Shown here: positions 18,435-30,037 of the stretch, piece by piece
How positions within the stretch are numbered: position 1 is the stretch's first letter
How the letters are laid out: each line of letters begins with the position of its first letter
Assembly: GCA_022819745.1 (NCBI GenBank)
Contig: JAJEGS010000039.1
Span: forward strand, 1-64,000
Length of the DNA stretch: 64,000 bases
Direction of reading: 5' to 3'
Origin: Candidatus Latescibacterota bacterium
GTDB lineage: Bacteria; Latescibacterota; UBA2968; UBA8231
Notes under the pieces: generated by a model
What the model was told of the DNA's origin: nothing
Databases searched by the model: none
The model's input: only the letters and a program-made list of their open reading frames with translations
Position numbers and translations under genes: made by a program

Positions 18435-19223
18435 ATGGACCAAGAACAACTCCGCCACCTGCTAGAACAAGTCGCCACCGGCGACCTCGCGCCAAGCCAA
18501 GCCTTAGAACGACTTAGAAACCTGCCTTTCGAAAACCTCGGGTTTGCCCACGTCGATCACCACCGCGCCCTGCGCACTGGGTTCCCTGAAGTCATTTTCG
18601 GCCAAGGCAAGACCCGCGAGCAGGTGTTAGCCATTGCCGAACGCATAACCGCGCATGGCGCACAGATGCTGGCCACCCGCGTCGAAGCGGCTACGGCCCA
18701 AGCACTCGTCGAGCGCTTTGACCGCGCCGAGCACGACCCTCTCGCCCGCACGGTCCTAGTACCGGGAGCCGAACAACCCGCGCCTGAGGGCCTAGTGGCC
18801 GTAGTCTCAGCCGGTACCTCGGACTTGCCCGTGGCCCGCGAAGCCGTCGTCACGGCTCGCGCCATGGGCGCACATGTCGAGGAGGTTTGCGATGTCGGCG
18901 TCGCCGGCCTGCACCGGCTCCTAGCGTACCGCGAACTCTTGCACCGAGCGCGGGCTATCGTCGTAGTCGCCGGGATGGAGGGCGCGCTCGCTAGCGTCGT
19001 CGGTGGGCTGGTGGATATTCCGGTCGTGGCCGTGCCAACTAGCGTGGGGTACGGCGCGAGTTTCCACGGCCTCGCCGCCCTCTTGGCCATGCTCAACTCC
19101 TGTGCGGCCGGCGTGGTTGTCGTCAATATCGACAACGGCTTTGGCGCTGGGTACGCAGCCGCCCAGATCAACCGCCGCCCTTCGGCTGAGCTCAGGTCGA
19201 AGCCCAGCCAGCACTCCGAATGA
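18435..19223 (+). CDS. larB: LarB-like pyridinium-3,5-biscarboxylic acid mononucleotide synthase
   Basis: LarB carboxylates nicotinic acid adenine dinucleotide in biosynthesis of the nickel-pincer cofactor of lactate racemase and relatives. The N-terminal part (LENLGFAHVDHHRALRTGFPEVIFGQGKT is the region after residue 30) and the PurE-like C-terminal half (VAVVSAGTSDLPVAREA; VVAGMEGALASVVGGL) match the family. The start at 18435 avoids overlap with the previous gene. The last ~14 residues (after AQINRR) are encoded by a short dispersed repeat and are probably not part of the fold. larC and larE are not nearby. Coupled to mobA by a 4-nt overlap. Confidence 0.85.
   Translation: MDQEQLRHLLEQVATGDLAPSQALERLRNLPFENLGFAHVDHHRALRTGFPEVIFGQGKTREQVLAIAERITAHGAQMLATRVEAATAQALVERFDRAEHDPLARTVLVPGAEQPAPEGLVAVVSAGTSDLPVAREAVVTARAMGAHVEEVCDVGVAGLHRLLAYRELLHRARAIVVVAGMEGALASVVGGLVDIPVVAVPTSVGYGASFHGLAALLAMLNSCAAGVVVVNIDNGFGAGYAAAQINRRPSAELRSKPSQHSE
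19180..19195. repeat. Short dispersed repeat inside the larB 3' end
   Basis: CTTCGGCTGAGCTCAG is nearly identical, allowing one inserted base, to the reverse complement of the 14-nt direct repeats at 52577-52606. Its insertion appears to have replaced or extended the larB C-terminus. Confidence 0.45.
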
Positions 19224-19828
19224 TCCACATCGCCGTGCTAGCCGGCGGCCAGAGCCGACGCATGGGCCGCGACAAGGCCCTCCTGCAATTAGGCGATCAA
19301 ACTCTGATTGAACGCGTCCTCGCCGCGGCACACCCCCTCGGCTACCCTCGCGTCATCATCGGCGACCCCACCGCCTATGCTCATCTCGGGCTGCCCGTCC
19401 ATCCCGACCTCCGCCCTGGACTTGGGCCGCTGGGTGGCTTATACACCGCGCTCAGCACAACCGGCGCACCCGTGCTCCTCCTCGCCTGCGACTTGCCCTT
19501 TCTCACCCCAGACTTCCTCCGCCACCTCGTCAACCGGCGCGGGCCACATCAAGCGGTCGTGCCCCACACGACTGCAGGACTGCAACCGCTCTGCGCGCTC
19601 TACGAGCCGTCCTGCTTAGCAGCCATAGAAGCCGCCATACAGGCCGATCAGCTCGGCATGCGCAACCTACTGAGCAATCTGAATTTGGATCTGGTAAGGG
19701 AAAAGGACTGGCGGCCCTACGACGAGCGCGGCTTGCTTTTTGCCAATCTCAACGCGCCCGAAGAATACGAGCGGGCGCAAGCCGCACTCCTAAAATCCGG
19801 CATCCACCACGCTCAACATCAACAATAG
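19220..19828 (+). CDS. mobA: Molybdenum cofactor guanylyltransferase
   Basis: MobA attaches GMP to molybdopterin to form the bis-MGD cofactor precursor. The N-terminal nucleotide-binding signature LAGGQSRRMGRDKALLQLG occupies residues 7-25. ACDLPFLTPDFL near residue 93 holds the metal-binding Asp. The length (202 aa) is typical. It starts within the larB stop (ATGA-type overlap) and is the last gene of the ppdK operon. Its 3' end overlaps the convergent ctaB by 39 nt, and no terminator is visible there. No molybdoenzyme gene lies in the window. Confidence 0.9.
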   Translation: MIHIAVLAGGQSRRMGRDKALLQLGDQTLIERVLAAAHPLGYPRVIIGDPTAYAHLGLPVHPDLRPGLGPLGGLYTALSTTGAPVLLLACDLPFLTPDFLRHLVNRRGPHQAVVPHTTAGLQPLCALYEPSCLAAIEAAIQADQLGMRNLLSNLNLDLVREKDWRPYDERGLLFANLNAPEEYERAQAALLKSGIHHAQHQQ

Positions 19829-20650
19829 CGGCAGATAGAGAACCGAAGCCTTGAGCAGCCGCCGCGCACTGGTCACAGAGCGCGAGCAGCTAAGTGCGAG
19901 ACCGGAAGCCAAAAACAGCGTGCCCAACACCAGCGCCCCGGCTAGGTAGAACGGCCCGGTGAGACCCATGAACGAAGGCAGCACCGAAAAGATCAGCAGC
20001 AGTACCAAGTAGCCCATCACCTGCCAGCAGGTGCTGTTCCCATCCGGCTCGACGACGGGCAACATCTTGAAACCGCCGCGCCGGTAGTCGTCGCGGAAGA
20101 TCCACGCAATGGCGTAGAAGTGCGGGTGCTGCCAAGCAAAGAGAATGAGAAACAGGACCACGGCCCCCGGGTCAATCGCGCCGGTCGCCGCTGTCCAGCC
20201 TCCTACGGGCGGCAGGGCACCCGGCACGGCCCCCAGCGAAGTGTTGAGCCAATTTTGCCGCTTCATCGGAGTGTACACCACCACGTAGAGAAACGCGGAG
20301 AGGAGCGCCAAAAACGCCGTCAACAACCCAGCGGTAAAAAGCAGGAAAAACACCCCGTTCAGAACCAGCACAAACCCCATCGACAGAGCCGTGCCCGGCT
20401 TGACGCGCCCGGTCGGTAAAGGCCGATTGCGCGTGCGCTTCATCAACCCATCGACATCGCGCTCCAGATAGTGGTTGAGCACCGACGAGCCGCACGTGGT
20501 CAAGCCCGTACCGACGAGCAAGCAGCAAAAAAGTAGCGGCGCGTGAATGCCTTGTCCGCCCAAGAAAAATCCGAAGGCGGCCGTAACCAGCACCAAAAAG
20601 GCAATTCGCGGTTTAGTCAGTTCCCAGTAGTCGTGCCAAGTAGCAGTCAT
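19790..20650 (-). CDS. ctaB: Protoheme IX farnesyltransferase
   Basis: A UbiA-superfamily membrane prenyltransferase that converts heme B to heme O for terminal oxidases. The first Asp-rich motif is NHYLERDVDGLMKRTRNRPLP (about residues 66-86), and the second loop includes FRDDYRRGGFKMLP. About eight to nine hydrophobic segments are visible. The length (286 aa) is normal. Its genomic context is unusual: no cytochrome oxidase or ctaA gene is adjacent. Transcribed alone from the promoter at 20674-20702, divergent from ligA and convergent with mobA. Confidence 0.95.
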   Translation of the reverse strand: MTATWHDYWELTKPRIAFLVLVTAAFGFFLGGQGIHAPLLFCCLLVGTGLTTCGSSVLNHYLERDVDGLMKRTRNRPLPTGRVKPGTALSMGFVLVLNGVFFLLFTAGLLTAFLALLSAFLYVVVYTPMKRQNWLNTSLGAVPGALPPVGGWTAATGAIDPGAVVLFLILFAWQHPHFYAIAWIFRDDYRRGGFKMLPVVEPDGNSTCWQVMGYLVLLLIFSVLPSFMGLTGPFYLAGALVLGTLFLASGLALSCSRSVTSARRLLKASVLYLPLLLMLSVVDAGF

Positions 20651-20673
20651 ATCCTATCTCATTCCGCGACAAA

Positions 20674-20702
20674 AATATAAAGCCGGGTCCATAGATGGAC
20701 AA
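20674..20702 (-). promoter_or_regulatory. Promoter of ctaB
   Basis: Minus strand TTGTCC (20702-20697), a 17-nt spacer and TATATT (20679-20674). Predicted leader about 17 nt, with AGGA just before the ATG. Confidence 0.5.
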
Positions 20703-20740
20703 TACACGGACAGATAGTGGGGTCGTTTGAGATCGCTTGA

Positions 20741-23154
<2,414 letters not shown>

Positions 23155-23168
23155 AGCCATCTCCTAGC

Positions 23169-24605
23169 TCAGGCCAACGACGCAAATTTCCATTCCTCCA
23201 ATTCCACCATCTCATCCACGGACACCGGCATTCCCACGCCCAAACCCGCCACTTGCAGCGACCCCACCTCGATCTTTCCCTCCCGCACATCCAAGGCCAC
23301 CAACCCGCTGTCCACCTCCCGATAGAGTTTCCCATGCTTGGCCAAGCAGGCCGCTCGCTCGTCTGCGGTCAAGTGATCCAACCCCCGCACGTAATGATGC
23401 CCGTTGCGCTCGACGTGCCCGATCCCCAGCGTCGCCACGTGCGCCAAATCTTGGTGCAGGGGCACCACCGGCAGATTCATCAGGTCCTCGCCCGAGAGAA
23501 AGCAGCCCTCCCGCTGCCGCGCCAACGCCAGATTGGCCAGCGCCTTGACCAGCCCTTTGCACGCCTTGGACGAAACGCCCTCGTAGCCCAGCGCCAAAGC
23601 CTGACGGAAGGTGTCCTGCGCATCGTCCGACTCGTCGATGAGCAAGGGACGATGCGACGCGGCGGCGCGGATGCCCGGTTCCAGTGCAGCATCCAAAGCC
23701 ACGCTCCGCTCTAGGGGCTGCTCGACGTAGAGAATGCGCTCGTACAAACGCGGCTGTGCGGCTGCAAGGGCCTCAATCAGACCAATGAGCGCGTCCATTT
23801 CCCGGTATTGTTCGTTGCCGTCGAGCGTGACCTTGTACTCGGCGTCGCGCCCGTCCAACAGCTCGGCAATCGCGGCCAACCGCGCTAAATCAGCTTCCAA
23901 GTCACCGTTCACCTTGACCTTGAAGTACGTCAGCCCTTGGCACTCGACGCAATCGGCCAGCGACTGCGGCAACCCGTCGTCCAACCGCTCCTCGGGCGCA
24001 ATATCGCTTTGGACAATCGGGTCGGCCAATCCCACCGTATGCCGCACGTGCAACTGCGCCAGCGGCGCAGCCCCGATCACTTGGCCAGGCTCCACTCCTT
24101 GTAGTTCAGGGTGAATCGCCCCCAGATCCAAGCCGAGGAGATTGGCCTTGAGCAACTCAAAGTAGCTCGCGCCTACGCCACATCCCACCGCGTCGATCAG
24201 GGCGCGCTCCATCAGCGTACTGCCGTGGACGGCCGTCAACCGATTCAGGCCGTGCGCGTCGCCAGCGGATACCGTCTGCTCATAACCGGCCTGCCAGATA
24301 GCAAAAAACGATTTGGGCGTGCGAGCCTCATCCAAATACGCCAACCGCGCCGCACGCGCCGCCCACAGCAAGTCGGCGACATTGTCTTCGTAGCTTTTGG
24401 CCGGGTCTTTATCGAACCACTTAGGAGGGAGGATGTCGGCTGCAACCCCTTGTACCGGAGTGCCGTTTTTTAGCGCACCCTGAGCCACCACGTGCAGGAT
24501 CGGCACGGAGGTCAGCACGGCCGCTCCGTATTTGAAGGGCATGCGGGTATGCACATTCCGCATGTAGAACCGCACGTCCTCAAGCCTTATTTCTACGGCG
24601 CTCAC
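23169..24605 (-). CDS. Enolase-superfamily protein (478 aa), copy 2
   Basis: The C-terminal barrel has the features of the muconate-lactonizing/OSBS/epimerase subgroup: a KxK pair in YFKVKVNGD, metal ligands in LDGNEQY, YVEQPLERS and LIDESDD, and a second Lys in VSSKACKGLVKA. The N-terminal capping domain starts LEDVRFYMRNVHTRMPFKYG. It is longer than typical members (~350-400 aa). The GTG start overlaps the stop of its paralogue by 4 nt (GTGA). Conserved HVERNGHHYVRGLDHL near the C-terminus is shared by both paralogues. Reaction unknown; epimerase, racemase or dehydratase chemistry is possible. Confidence 0.8.
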   Translation of the reverse strand: MSAVEIRLEDVRFYMRNVHTRMPFKYGAAVLTSVPILHVVAQGALKNGTPVQGVAADILPPKWFDKDPAKSYEDNVADLLWAARAARLAYLDEARTPKSFFAIWQAGYEQTVSAGDAHGLNRLTAVHGSTLMERALIDAVGCGVGASYFELLKANLLGLDLGAIHPELQGVEPGQVIGAAPLAQLHVRHTVGLADPIVQSDIAPEERLDDGLPQSLADCVECQGLTYFKVKVNGDLEADLARLAAIAELLDGRDAEYKVTLDGNEQYREMDALIGLIEALAAAQPRLYERILYVEQPLERSVALDAALEPGIRAAASHRPLLIDESDDAQDTFRQALALGYEGVSSKACKGLVKALANLALARQREGCFLSGEDLMNLPVVPLHQDLAHVATLGIGHVERNGHHYVRGLDHLTADERAACLAKHGKLYREVDSGLVALDVREGKIEVGSLQVAGLGVGMPVSVDEMVELEEWKFASLA

Positions 24606-26029
24606 GAGAGTTGTGCCTCCGCCAGCGGCCGCATGGCCTCAATATCGACTGCACCATCAACCCCGAGGCCAGGCCGTTGCAGGGAACCGACCGCGATCTG
24701 ACCGTCGCGAATGTCGAGCAAGCCGCTCTGGCCCTCGGCGCGGTACAGATCGCCGTGCCGGTCAAAGCACCACGCCCGCTCAGCAGCCGACAAGTGATCC
24801 AACCCCCGCACGTAGTGGTGCCCATTGCGCTCGACGTGATCGATACCCAGTGCCGCCACGTGCACCAAATCTTGGTGCAGCGACACCACCGGTACCACGG
24901 TCAAATCCTCAGCCGAGACAAAACAGGGGTGCCCCGCAGCCGTGCGCTGCCAAGCGAGCGCGCTATTGGCCAGCGCCTTGACCAAACCTTTGCAAGACTT
25001 GGACGAGACGCCGCTGTACCCCAAGTCCAATGCGCAGCGGAAGGAATCCAAGGATTCGTCCGACTCGTCGATCAGCAGGGGGCGTTTCGCCGCCAAAACT
25101 TCGAGGTCTTTCTTTAGCGCAGGATCGAGGGAAAGGGCGCGGTCCATGGGCTGCTCGACGTAGAGGATGCGATGATAAAACGCCCCCAAGTCCTGTTCAA
25201 TCCGCTCCAACAAAGCCAGCAAATCGGTCGCGTCGCCGTACTGTTCGTTGCCATCGAGCGTGATGTGATATTCCGCGCCGCTCTCGTCCAACAACGCAGC
25301 AATCTCCGCCAAGCGTTCAAAATCAGCCTCGGGATCGCCGCCGATTTTAATCTTGAAATAGCGCAGGCCCTGACTCTGAATGCATTCCTCCAAGGACTGC
25401 GGCAACCCGTCGTTCAACCGCTCCTCGGGCGCAATCGCAGCCGTGCGGATGGGATCGACCAAGCCGACCGTATGGCGAACGTGCAACGAGCGCACCGGTG
25501 CCGCCGGCAGCACCGCCGCAAGCTCCAGTCCCTCTAGCTCCGAGTGAATCTTCCCCAGCGACAACCCGAGAACATTGTCCTGCAACAGCACAAAATAAGG
25601 CTGCCCCAGCGCGACCCCCAAGCCGTCGATGAGTGCCCGCTCCATCAGGGCCGCTCCATTGGACGCCAGCAGGTCGTTGACGCCTCGCGCCCGACCCCAC
25701 GCCCGCCCGGCCTCGTAACCCGCCTCCCATATGGTGAATGGGGTCGCGCCGCCTCGACTCGACTCCCGATAAGCGGCGGCGGCCGCCCGCGCTCCATCCA
25801 TCAAGTCGCGGATGCCCTCGGCCATCGTCTTGTTTGGGTCCTTGTCGAACCACCTAGGCGACAGCATATCCGCGGTCCAGCCCCGCGCCCGACGGCCATT
25901 GTCCAATTCTAGGTCCATGGCCACGTGCAGCGCGGTCAGGCTATCAGCTACCACGTTGCCGAACTTAAACGGCATGCGCATCCGCATCTCGCGCACGTAA
26001 AATTCAATGTCTTTGACGGCAATCTGCAT
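24602..26029 (-). CDS. Enolase-superfamily protein (475 aa), copy 1
   Basis: Paralogue of the gene that follows it. Same motifs: capping domain VKDIEFYVREMRMRMPFKFG, KxK in YFKIKIGGD, metal ligands in LDGNEQYG, YVEQPMDRA and LIDESDE, and the opposite-face Lys in VSSKSCKGLVKA. All catalytic residues seem intact in both copies. ATG 26029 is chosen over an upstream TTG (26047) because CGGAG sits 9 nt before it. It starts 39 nt after the argH stop on the same strand, so it appears to be part of the arginine operon. The substrate may therefore be linked to amino-acid derivatives, but that is inference from position only. Confidence 0.8.
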   Translation of the reverse strand: MQIAVKDIEFYVREMRMRMPFKFGNVVADSLTALHVAMDLELDNGRRARGWTADMLSPRWFDKDPNKTMAEGIRDLMDGARAAAAAYRESSRGGATPFTIWEAGYEAGRAWGRARGVNDLLASNGAALMERALIDGLGVALGQPYFVLLQDNVLGLSLGKIHSELEGLELAAVLPAAPVRSLHVRHTVGLVDPIRTAAIAPEERLNDGLPQSLEECIQSQGLRYFKIKIGGDPEADFERLAEIAALLDESGAEYHITLDGNEQYGDATDLLALLERIEQDLGAFYHRILYVEQPMDRALSLDPALKKDLEVLAAKRPLLIDESDESLDSFRCALDLGYSGVSSKSCKGLVKALANSALAWQRTAAGHPCFVSAEDLTVVPVVSLHQDLVHVAALGIDHVERNGHHYVRGLDHLSAAERAWCFDRHGDLYRAEGQSGLLDIRDGQIAVGSLQRPGLGVDGAVDIEAMRPLAEAQLS

Positions 26030-26068
26030 GGGGTTCAACTCCGGCAAATCGTCTAAACAGCAACAGCG

Positions 26069-27466
26069 TTAGGACTTGGCTGATCCAGCAGCCAACACCG
26101 CTCGCGCCTTCTCCATCTGTTCGGCCACGGCCTGCGGGCCAGTGCCGCCCTCTATATTACGGCGCGCCAAGCTGTGGCGCACGTCGAGCAAGCTCATCGC
26201 GTCCTCGCCGAAATCCGCACTGTGTGCGCACAGGTCTTCCAAGCTCAGGTCGGTAAGGGCGCGGTCTTGCTCTAGCGAGTCTCGCACCAAGCGGCCAACG
26301 ACGCGATGGGCCTCGCGGAAAGGCACGCCTTGGCCCACCAAATAGTCGGCCAAATCCGTTGCCAAGGCCGTGGAATCCACCGCGGACTCCATCCGCTCGG
26401 CGCACACCTCCATGCTCTCCCAAACACCGGCGAAAACCTCTAGGCAAATAGCCGACGTTTCCAGCGCGTCGAAGAGCGGCTCCTTGTCTTCCTGCAGATC
26501 CTTGGCGTACGTCAACGGCACGGCCTTCATCGTCGTCAGCAACGCCATCAGGCTGCCGTACACCCGGCCAGTCTTGCCGCGCACCAATTCTAGCGCGTCC
26601 GGGTTTTTCTTTTGCGGCATCATGCTAGAGCCAGTGGCAAAGTGATCGCTCAACTCGACAAAGCCAAACTCCGCCGACGACCAGAGGATCAAATCCTCGC
26701 AAAAGCGGCTCAAGTGCATCATCAGGATCGCCAGCGCGGACAGAGTCTCGAGCAAAAAATCCCGGTCGCTGACCGCGTCGAGACTATTGGGAGTCACCTG
26801 CGAGAACCCGAGTTCACGGGCGAGGAAGGTCCGGTCGAGCGGAAACGCGCTCCCAGCCAACGCCCCGGAACCCAACGGCAGAAAATCCGCCCGACGCCAA
26901 GCGTCCCCCAACCGCCCGCGGTCGCGCTCCAACATCCAGAACAGCGACAGTGCATAGTGGGGAAAAAGTACTGGTTGCGCCTGTTGCAAGTGAGTGTAGC
27001 CGGGCAGCACCACGTCGCTGTGCTGCTCGCCCGACGCCAGCAGCACTCCTTGCAAATGGCGGATCTGCACCTGAAGCGACGCAATCGCGTCCCGCAGGTA
27101 GATCCGCTCATCCACGTTGACTTGGTCATTGCGGCTACGCCCGGTATGCAGCTTGCCTCCGACCGGCCCGATCAGCTCGGTTAGCCGCTGCTCCACGGCC
27201 ATGTGGATGTCTTCAAGCGCGTCGGGGAGCGCGCAATCCGAGGCTGAAAATTCTTCCTGCACCTGCTTTAGCCCCGCTTCGATTTGCTCCAACTCCCCAG
27301 CGCTGAGGACGTCGGCCCGCTGCAGGGCGCGGGCGTAAGCTACGCTGCCCGCAATATCGGCCGCCAACAGCTTGCGGTCGAAGCCAATAGAGGCGTTGAA
27401 GCGCTCCATCAGCTCGGCCGGCGCAGACTGAAACCGCCCGCCCCAAGGCGTTTGTACCGCGGCCAT
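26069..27466 (-). CDS. argH: Argininosuccinate lyase
   Basis: Cleaves argininosuccinate to arginine and fumarate, the last step of arginine synthesis. The fumarase/aspartase-superfamily signature GSSMMPQKKNPD, containing the catalytic serine of the flexible loop, lies near residues 279-290. HTGRSRNDQ near residue 107 and the TPWGGRF N-terminus are typical. The normal length is 465 aa. The start codon overlaps the argD stop by one base (TGATG), showing tight coupling. argF, argG, argC and argJ are not in this window. Confidence 0.97.
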   Translation of the reverse strand: MAAVQTPWGGRFQSAPAELMERFNASIGFDRKLLAADIAGSVAYARALQRADVLSAGELEQIEAGLKQVQEEFSASDCALPDALEDIHMAVEQRLTELIGPVGGKLHTGRSRNDQVNVDERIYLRDAIASLQVQIRHLQGVLLASGEQHSDVVLPGYTHLQQAQPVLFPHYALSLFWMLERDRGRLGDAWRRADFLPLGSGALAGSAFPLDRTFLARELGFSQVTPNSLDAVSDRDFLLETLSALAILMMHLSRFCEDLILWSSAEFGFVELSDHFATGSSMMPQKKNPDALELVRGKTGRVYGSLMALLTTMKAVPLTYAKDLQEDKEPLFDALETSAICLEVFAGVWESMEVCAERMESAVDSTALATDLADYLVGQGVPFREAHRVVGRLVRDSLEQDRALTDLSLEDLCAHSADFGEDAMSLLDVRHSLARRNIEGGTGPQAVAEQMEKARAVLAAGSAKS

Positions 27467-28662
27467 CAGACACCTTGGCGCAGAATCTCGTCGAATACAT
27501 CTACTGCTTCGTCGATGCGATCCTGCTCGACGACCAGCGGTGGCAAAAAGCGCACCACATCAGCCCCAGCCGTGGCCACCAAGATGTCGCGCTGGCGGAA
27601 GGCGGCCAGATAGTCAGCGGCCGGCTGGCTGGTGACCGCGCCAGCGATCAGCCCTCTGCCGCGCACTTCGGTGATGTGCTCAGGCCAGCGCTGTTGCAGC
27701 TTTTGTAGGCGATCAATCAAGTGGTCGCCCTTTTCGCGCACCCCGGCGATAAAACCCGGCTCCAACAGCTTGTCCAAAACTGCGGCTGCCGCAGCGCAGG
27801 CCACGGGATTGGCACCAAACGTCGCGGCGTGATCGCCAGCCTCGATGGCATCGGCGACCTTCTGCCGCAAGAGCGCGACGCCGATTGGCAAGCCCCCGCC
27901 GAGTGCCTTGGCCAAGGTCATAATATCCGGCTCAACCTCGTATTGCTGATAGGCCCACAGCGAGCCTAAGCGCCCGCAGCCCACTTGGATCTCGTCGAAC
28001 ACCAACAGCATCTCCCGCTCGTCGCACAGGTGCCGCAGCCCGGTGAGAAATTCCGCCGTCGCGGCGTGGATCCCACCCTCGGCCTGCAACGGCTCGACCA
28101 AAATTGCGCAAGTCTGATCCGAAACCAGCGCCTCCACCGAGGCCAAATCGTTGAATTGGGCAAAGTCGATGCCCGGCAGCAACGGCTCAAACCCCTTGTG
28201 GTACTTGGGCTGGCCGGTCGTCGAGATGGACCCATACGTCCGCCCGTGAAAGGAGTTCTCAAAGGCGATGAGGCGATTTTTGGGCGAGTCGTGGGTGGTG
28301 TTGCCCCACTTGCGGCAGAACTTGAGCGACGCCTCCCACGCCTCGGTGCCGCTGTTGCAGAAGAACACCCGGTCGGCAAATGAGTTCTCAACCAGCCGCT
28401 TTGCCACCTCGACCGAGGGGATCGTGTGGTAGAGGTTCGACACGTGCATCAGCTTGGCAGCCTGGGTCTCAATGGCCTTGAGCACCTCGTAGTCGCCGTA
28501 GCCCAACGCGTTGACCGCTAAGCCGCTGACAAAATCGAGGTAGCGGTTGCCGTCCGTATCGAAGAGATAGACCCCATTGCCCCGCTCTAGTACGAACTCG
28601 GGCCGACCGTAAGTCTGTAAAATGTATTGCGCCTCGCCCTTGATAATGTCTTCGGTTTTCAT
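27466..28662 (-). CDS. argD: Acetylornithine aminotransferase
   Basis: A PLP-dependent class-III aminotransferase making N-acetylornithine from the semialdehyde (often also succinyl-diaminopimelate aminotransferase). Motifs: FCNSGTEAWEASLKFCRKW, FENSFHGRTYGSISTTGQ, FDEIQVGCGRLGSLWAYQ and PLP lysine in TLAKALGGGLPIG. Length is 398 aa. It lies 15 nt downstream of argB and overlaps argH by one base. An ornithine aminotransferase is the alternative within this family, but the arg operon context supports argD. Confidence 0.95.
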   Translation of the reverse strand: MKTEDIIKGEAQYILQTYGRPEFVLERGNGVYLFDTDGNRYLDFVSGLAVNALGYGDYEVLKAIETQAAKLMHVSNLYHTIPSVEVAKRLVENSFADRVFFCNSGTEAWEASLKFCRKWGNTTHDSPKNRLIAFENSFHGRTYGSISTTGQPKYHKGFEPLLPGIDFAQFNDLASVEALVSDQTCAILVEPLQAEGGIHAATAEFLTGLRHLCDEREMLLVFDEIQVGCGRLGSLWAYQQYEVEPDIMTLAKALGGGLPIGVALLRQKVADAIEAGDHAATFGANPVACAAAAAVLDKLLEPGFIAGVREKGDHLIDRLQKLQQRWPEHITEVRGRGLIAGAVTSQPAADYLAAFRQRDILVATAGADVVRFLPPLVVEQDRIDEAVDVFDEILRQGV

Positions 28663-28677
28663 GGTTTCTCCGTCGTC

Positions 28678-29565
28678 CTACTGGACAATTTGGGTGCCAA
28701 TGCCCTGCGGGGTGTAAAACTCGAGCAACATCGCATGCGGCACGCGCCCGTCGATGACGTGGGTCTTGCGCACGCCAGCTTTGACGGACTTGATACAGGC
28801 TTCGACCTTGGGAATCATTCCGCCGCTGATCACGCCTTGGTCAATTAACTCGCCCACCTCAGAGACGTGCACGGTTGATAGCAGGGACGCATCGTCTGCG
28901 AGATCGCGCATAATGCCCTGTACATCCGTTAAAAAAACTAATTTCTCGGCGTGCAGAGCCGCGGCGATTTCCCCGGCCGCCGTATCGGCGTTGACGTTGA
29001 AGCTCTCGCCCTCCGGGCCGCGGCCAATCGGCGCAACCACCGGGATCATGCCCTTGCCTATCAAGTCCAACAAAGGCGCGGTATCCACATGCTCGACATC
29101 GCCGACATAACCGATATCTAGAACGCCGCTATCGGTCTGAACCCAGTGCTTGTGCACCTGCATGATCCCGGCGTCCTTGGCCGAGACGCCCACGGCCCGC
29201 CCGTCTAGTGTGCCAATTTCGCGGACGATCCGAGCGTTGACCTCGCCAAAGAGCACATCCTCTACCACCTTCATCGTCGCTGCATCCGTTACCCGCAGCC
29301 CATTTACGCGCTGACTATCAATACCCAACTCTTGCAGGCGGCGGGTGATGGCCGGGCCACCGCCGTGGACCACGACCGGACAGATGCCGACCGCCTGCAT
29401 GAAGACGATGTCCTTATATACGGTGTCCCCACTGCCCATGGTGCTGCCGCCGTATTTGACAACCATTACTTTGCCGCGGAATTCCTGTAAATAAGGCAGG
29501 GCCTCGATCAGGGTCTCAGCTTTGACGATCTGGACCTGCAAGTCCTGCAAGACCTCGGCGTCCAT
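28678..29565 (-). CDS. argB: Acetylglutamate kinase
   Basis: Phosphorylates N-acetylglutamate, the second step of arginine synthesis. The amino-acid kinase fold is recognised by VVKYGGSTMGSGDT (N-terminal phosphate-binding Lys-Gly-Gly), VVHGGGPAITRRLQELGI and the C-terminal GGMIPKVEACIKSVKAGV motif. Start 29565 is chosen because it overlaps the argR stop (TGATG) behind GAGGAG. The length is 295 aa. An N-terminal extension of roughly 20 residues (VLQDLQVQIVKAETLIEALP) resembles the N-helix of arginine-sensitive hexameric NAGKs, so feedback inhibition is plausible. Confidence 0.95.
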   Translation of the reverse strand: MDAEVLQDLQVQIVKAETLIEALPYLQEFRGKVMVVKYGGSTMGSGDTVYKDIVFMQAVGICPVVVHGGGPAITRRLQELGIDSQRVNGLRVTDAATMKVVEDVLFGEVNARIVREIGTLDGRAVGVSAKDAGIMQVHKHWVQTDSGVLDIGYVGDVEHVDTAPLLDLIGKGMIPVVAPIGRGPEGESFNVNADTAAGEIAAALHAEKLVFLTDVQGIMRDLADDASLLSTVHVSEVGELIDQGVISGGMIPKVEACIKSVKAGVRKTHVIDGRVPHAMLLEFYTPQGIGTQIVQ

Positions 29566-30032
29566 CAATTCTCCTCGCCGCACACTGCGTCGATCTTATC
29601 GACTAACTTCGCCGCATCTTGCTCGGAACGAGTGACGATAAAGATCGTGTTTTCGCCGGCCAGCGTGCCCGCGACCTCAGCCCAACCCATGCGATCAATG
29701 GCCTCGCAGACGCTTTGGGCGTGCCCCGACGCGGTTCGCACCAGCACCATGTTGATTACCTGTTCGGTCTGGACCAAGAAATCCTGCAACTCTCGCTCTA
29801 GAATGTGCAGGTCGCGCAGCGTAGCCCCAGCTTCGGGCAGCGTATAGCGAAATCCCCCATCGGCCTGCGGCACTCGCACCACGCCTATTTCGCGCAAATC
29901 TTTCGATAAGGTTGATTGGCTGACATCGATACCCTGGTGCTGGAGGACTTCGGCCAATTTTTCGTGCGTATCAATGGACCTTCTGTAGAGCAGTTCCCGT
30001 ATGCGGGTCTGCCGCATCTGTTTATTTCTCAT
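29565..30032 (-). CDS. argR: Arginine repressor ArgR
   Basis: Arginine-responsive hexameric regulator. The N-terminal winged helix (RIRELLYRRSIDTHEKLAEVL, then QSTLSKDLREIGVVRVP) matches the family DNA-binding domain. The C-terminal oligomerisation/arginine-binding domain includes GTLAGENTIFIV. In ArgR/AhrC homologues this motif is G-DD-T with both aspartates contacting arginine; here it is E127-N128. The gene heads the arg operon, and its promoter overlaps an ARG-box-like palindrome, so autoregulation is likely. The ATG at 30032 (or the one at 30017) lies at or within a few bases of the predicted transcription start. Confidence 0.93.
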   Translation of the reverse strand: MRNKQMRQTRIRELLYRRSIDTHEKLAEVLQHQGIDVSQSTLSKDLREIGVVRVPQADGGFRYTLPEAGATLRDLHILERELQDFLVQTEQVINMVLVRTASGHAQSVCEAIDRMGWAEVAGTLAGENTIFIVTRSEQDAAKLVDKIDAVCGEEN

Positions 30033-30037
30033 AATTT

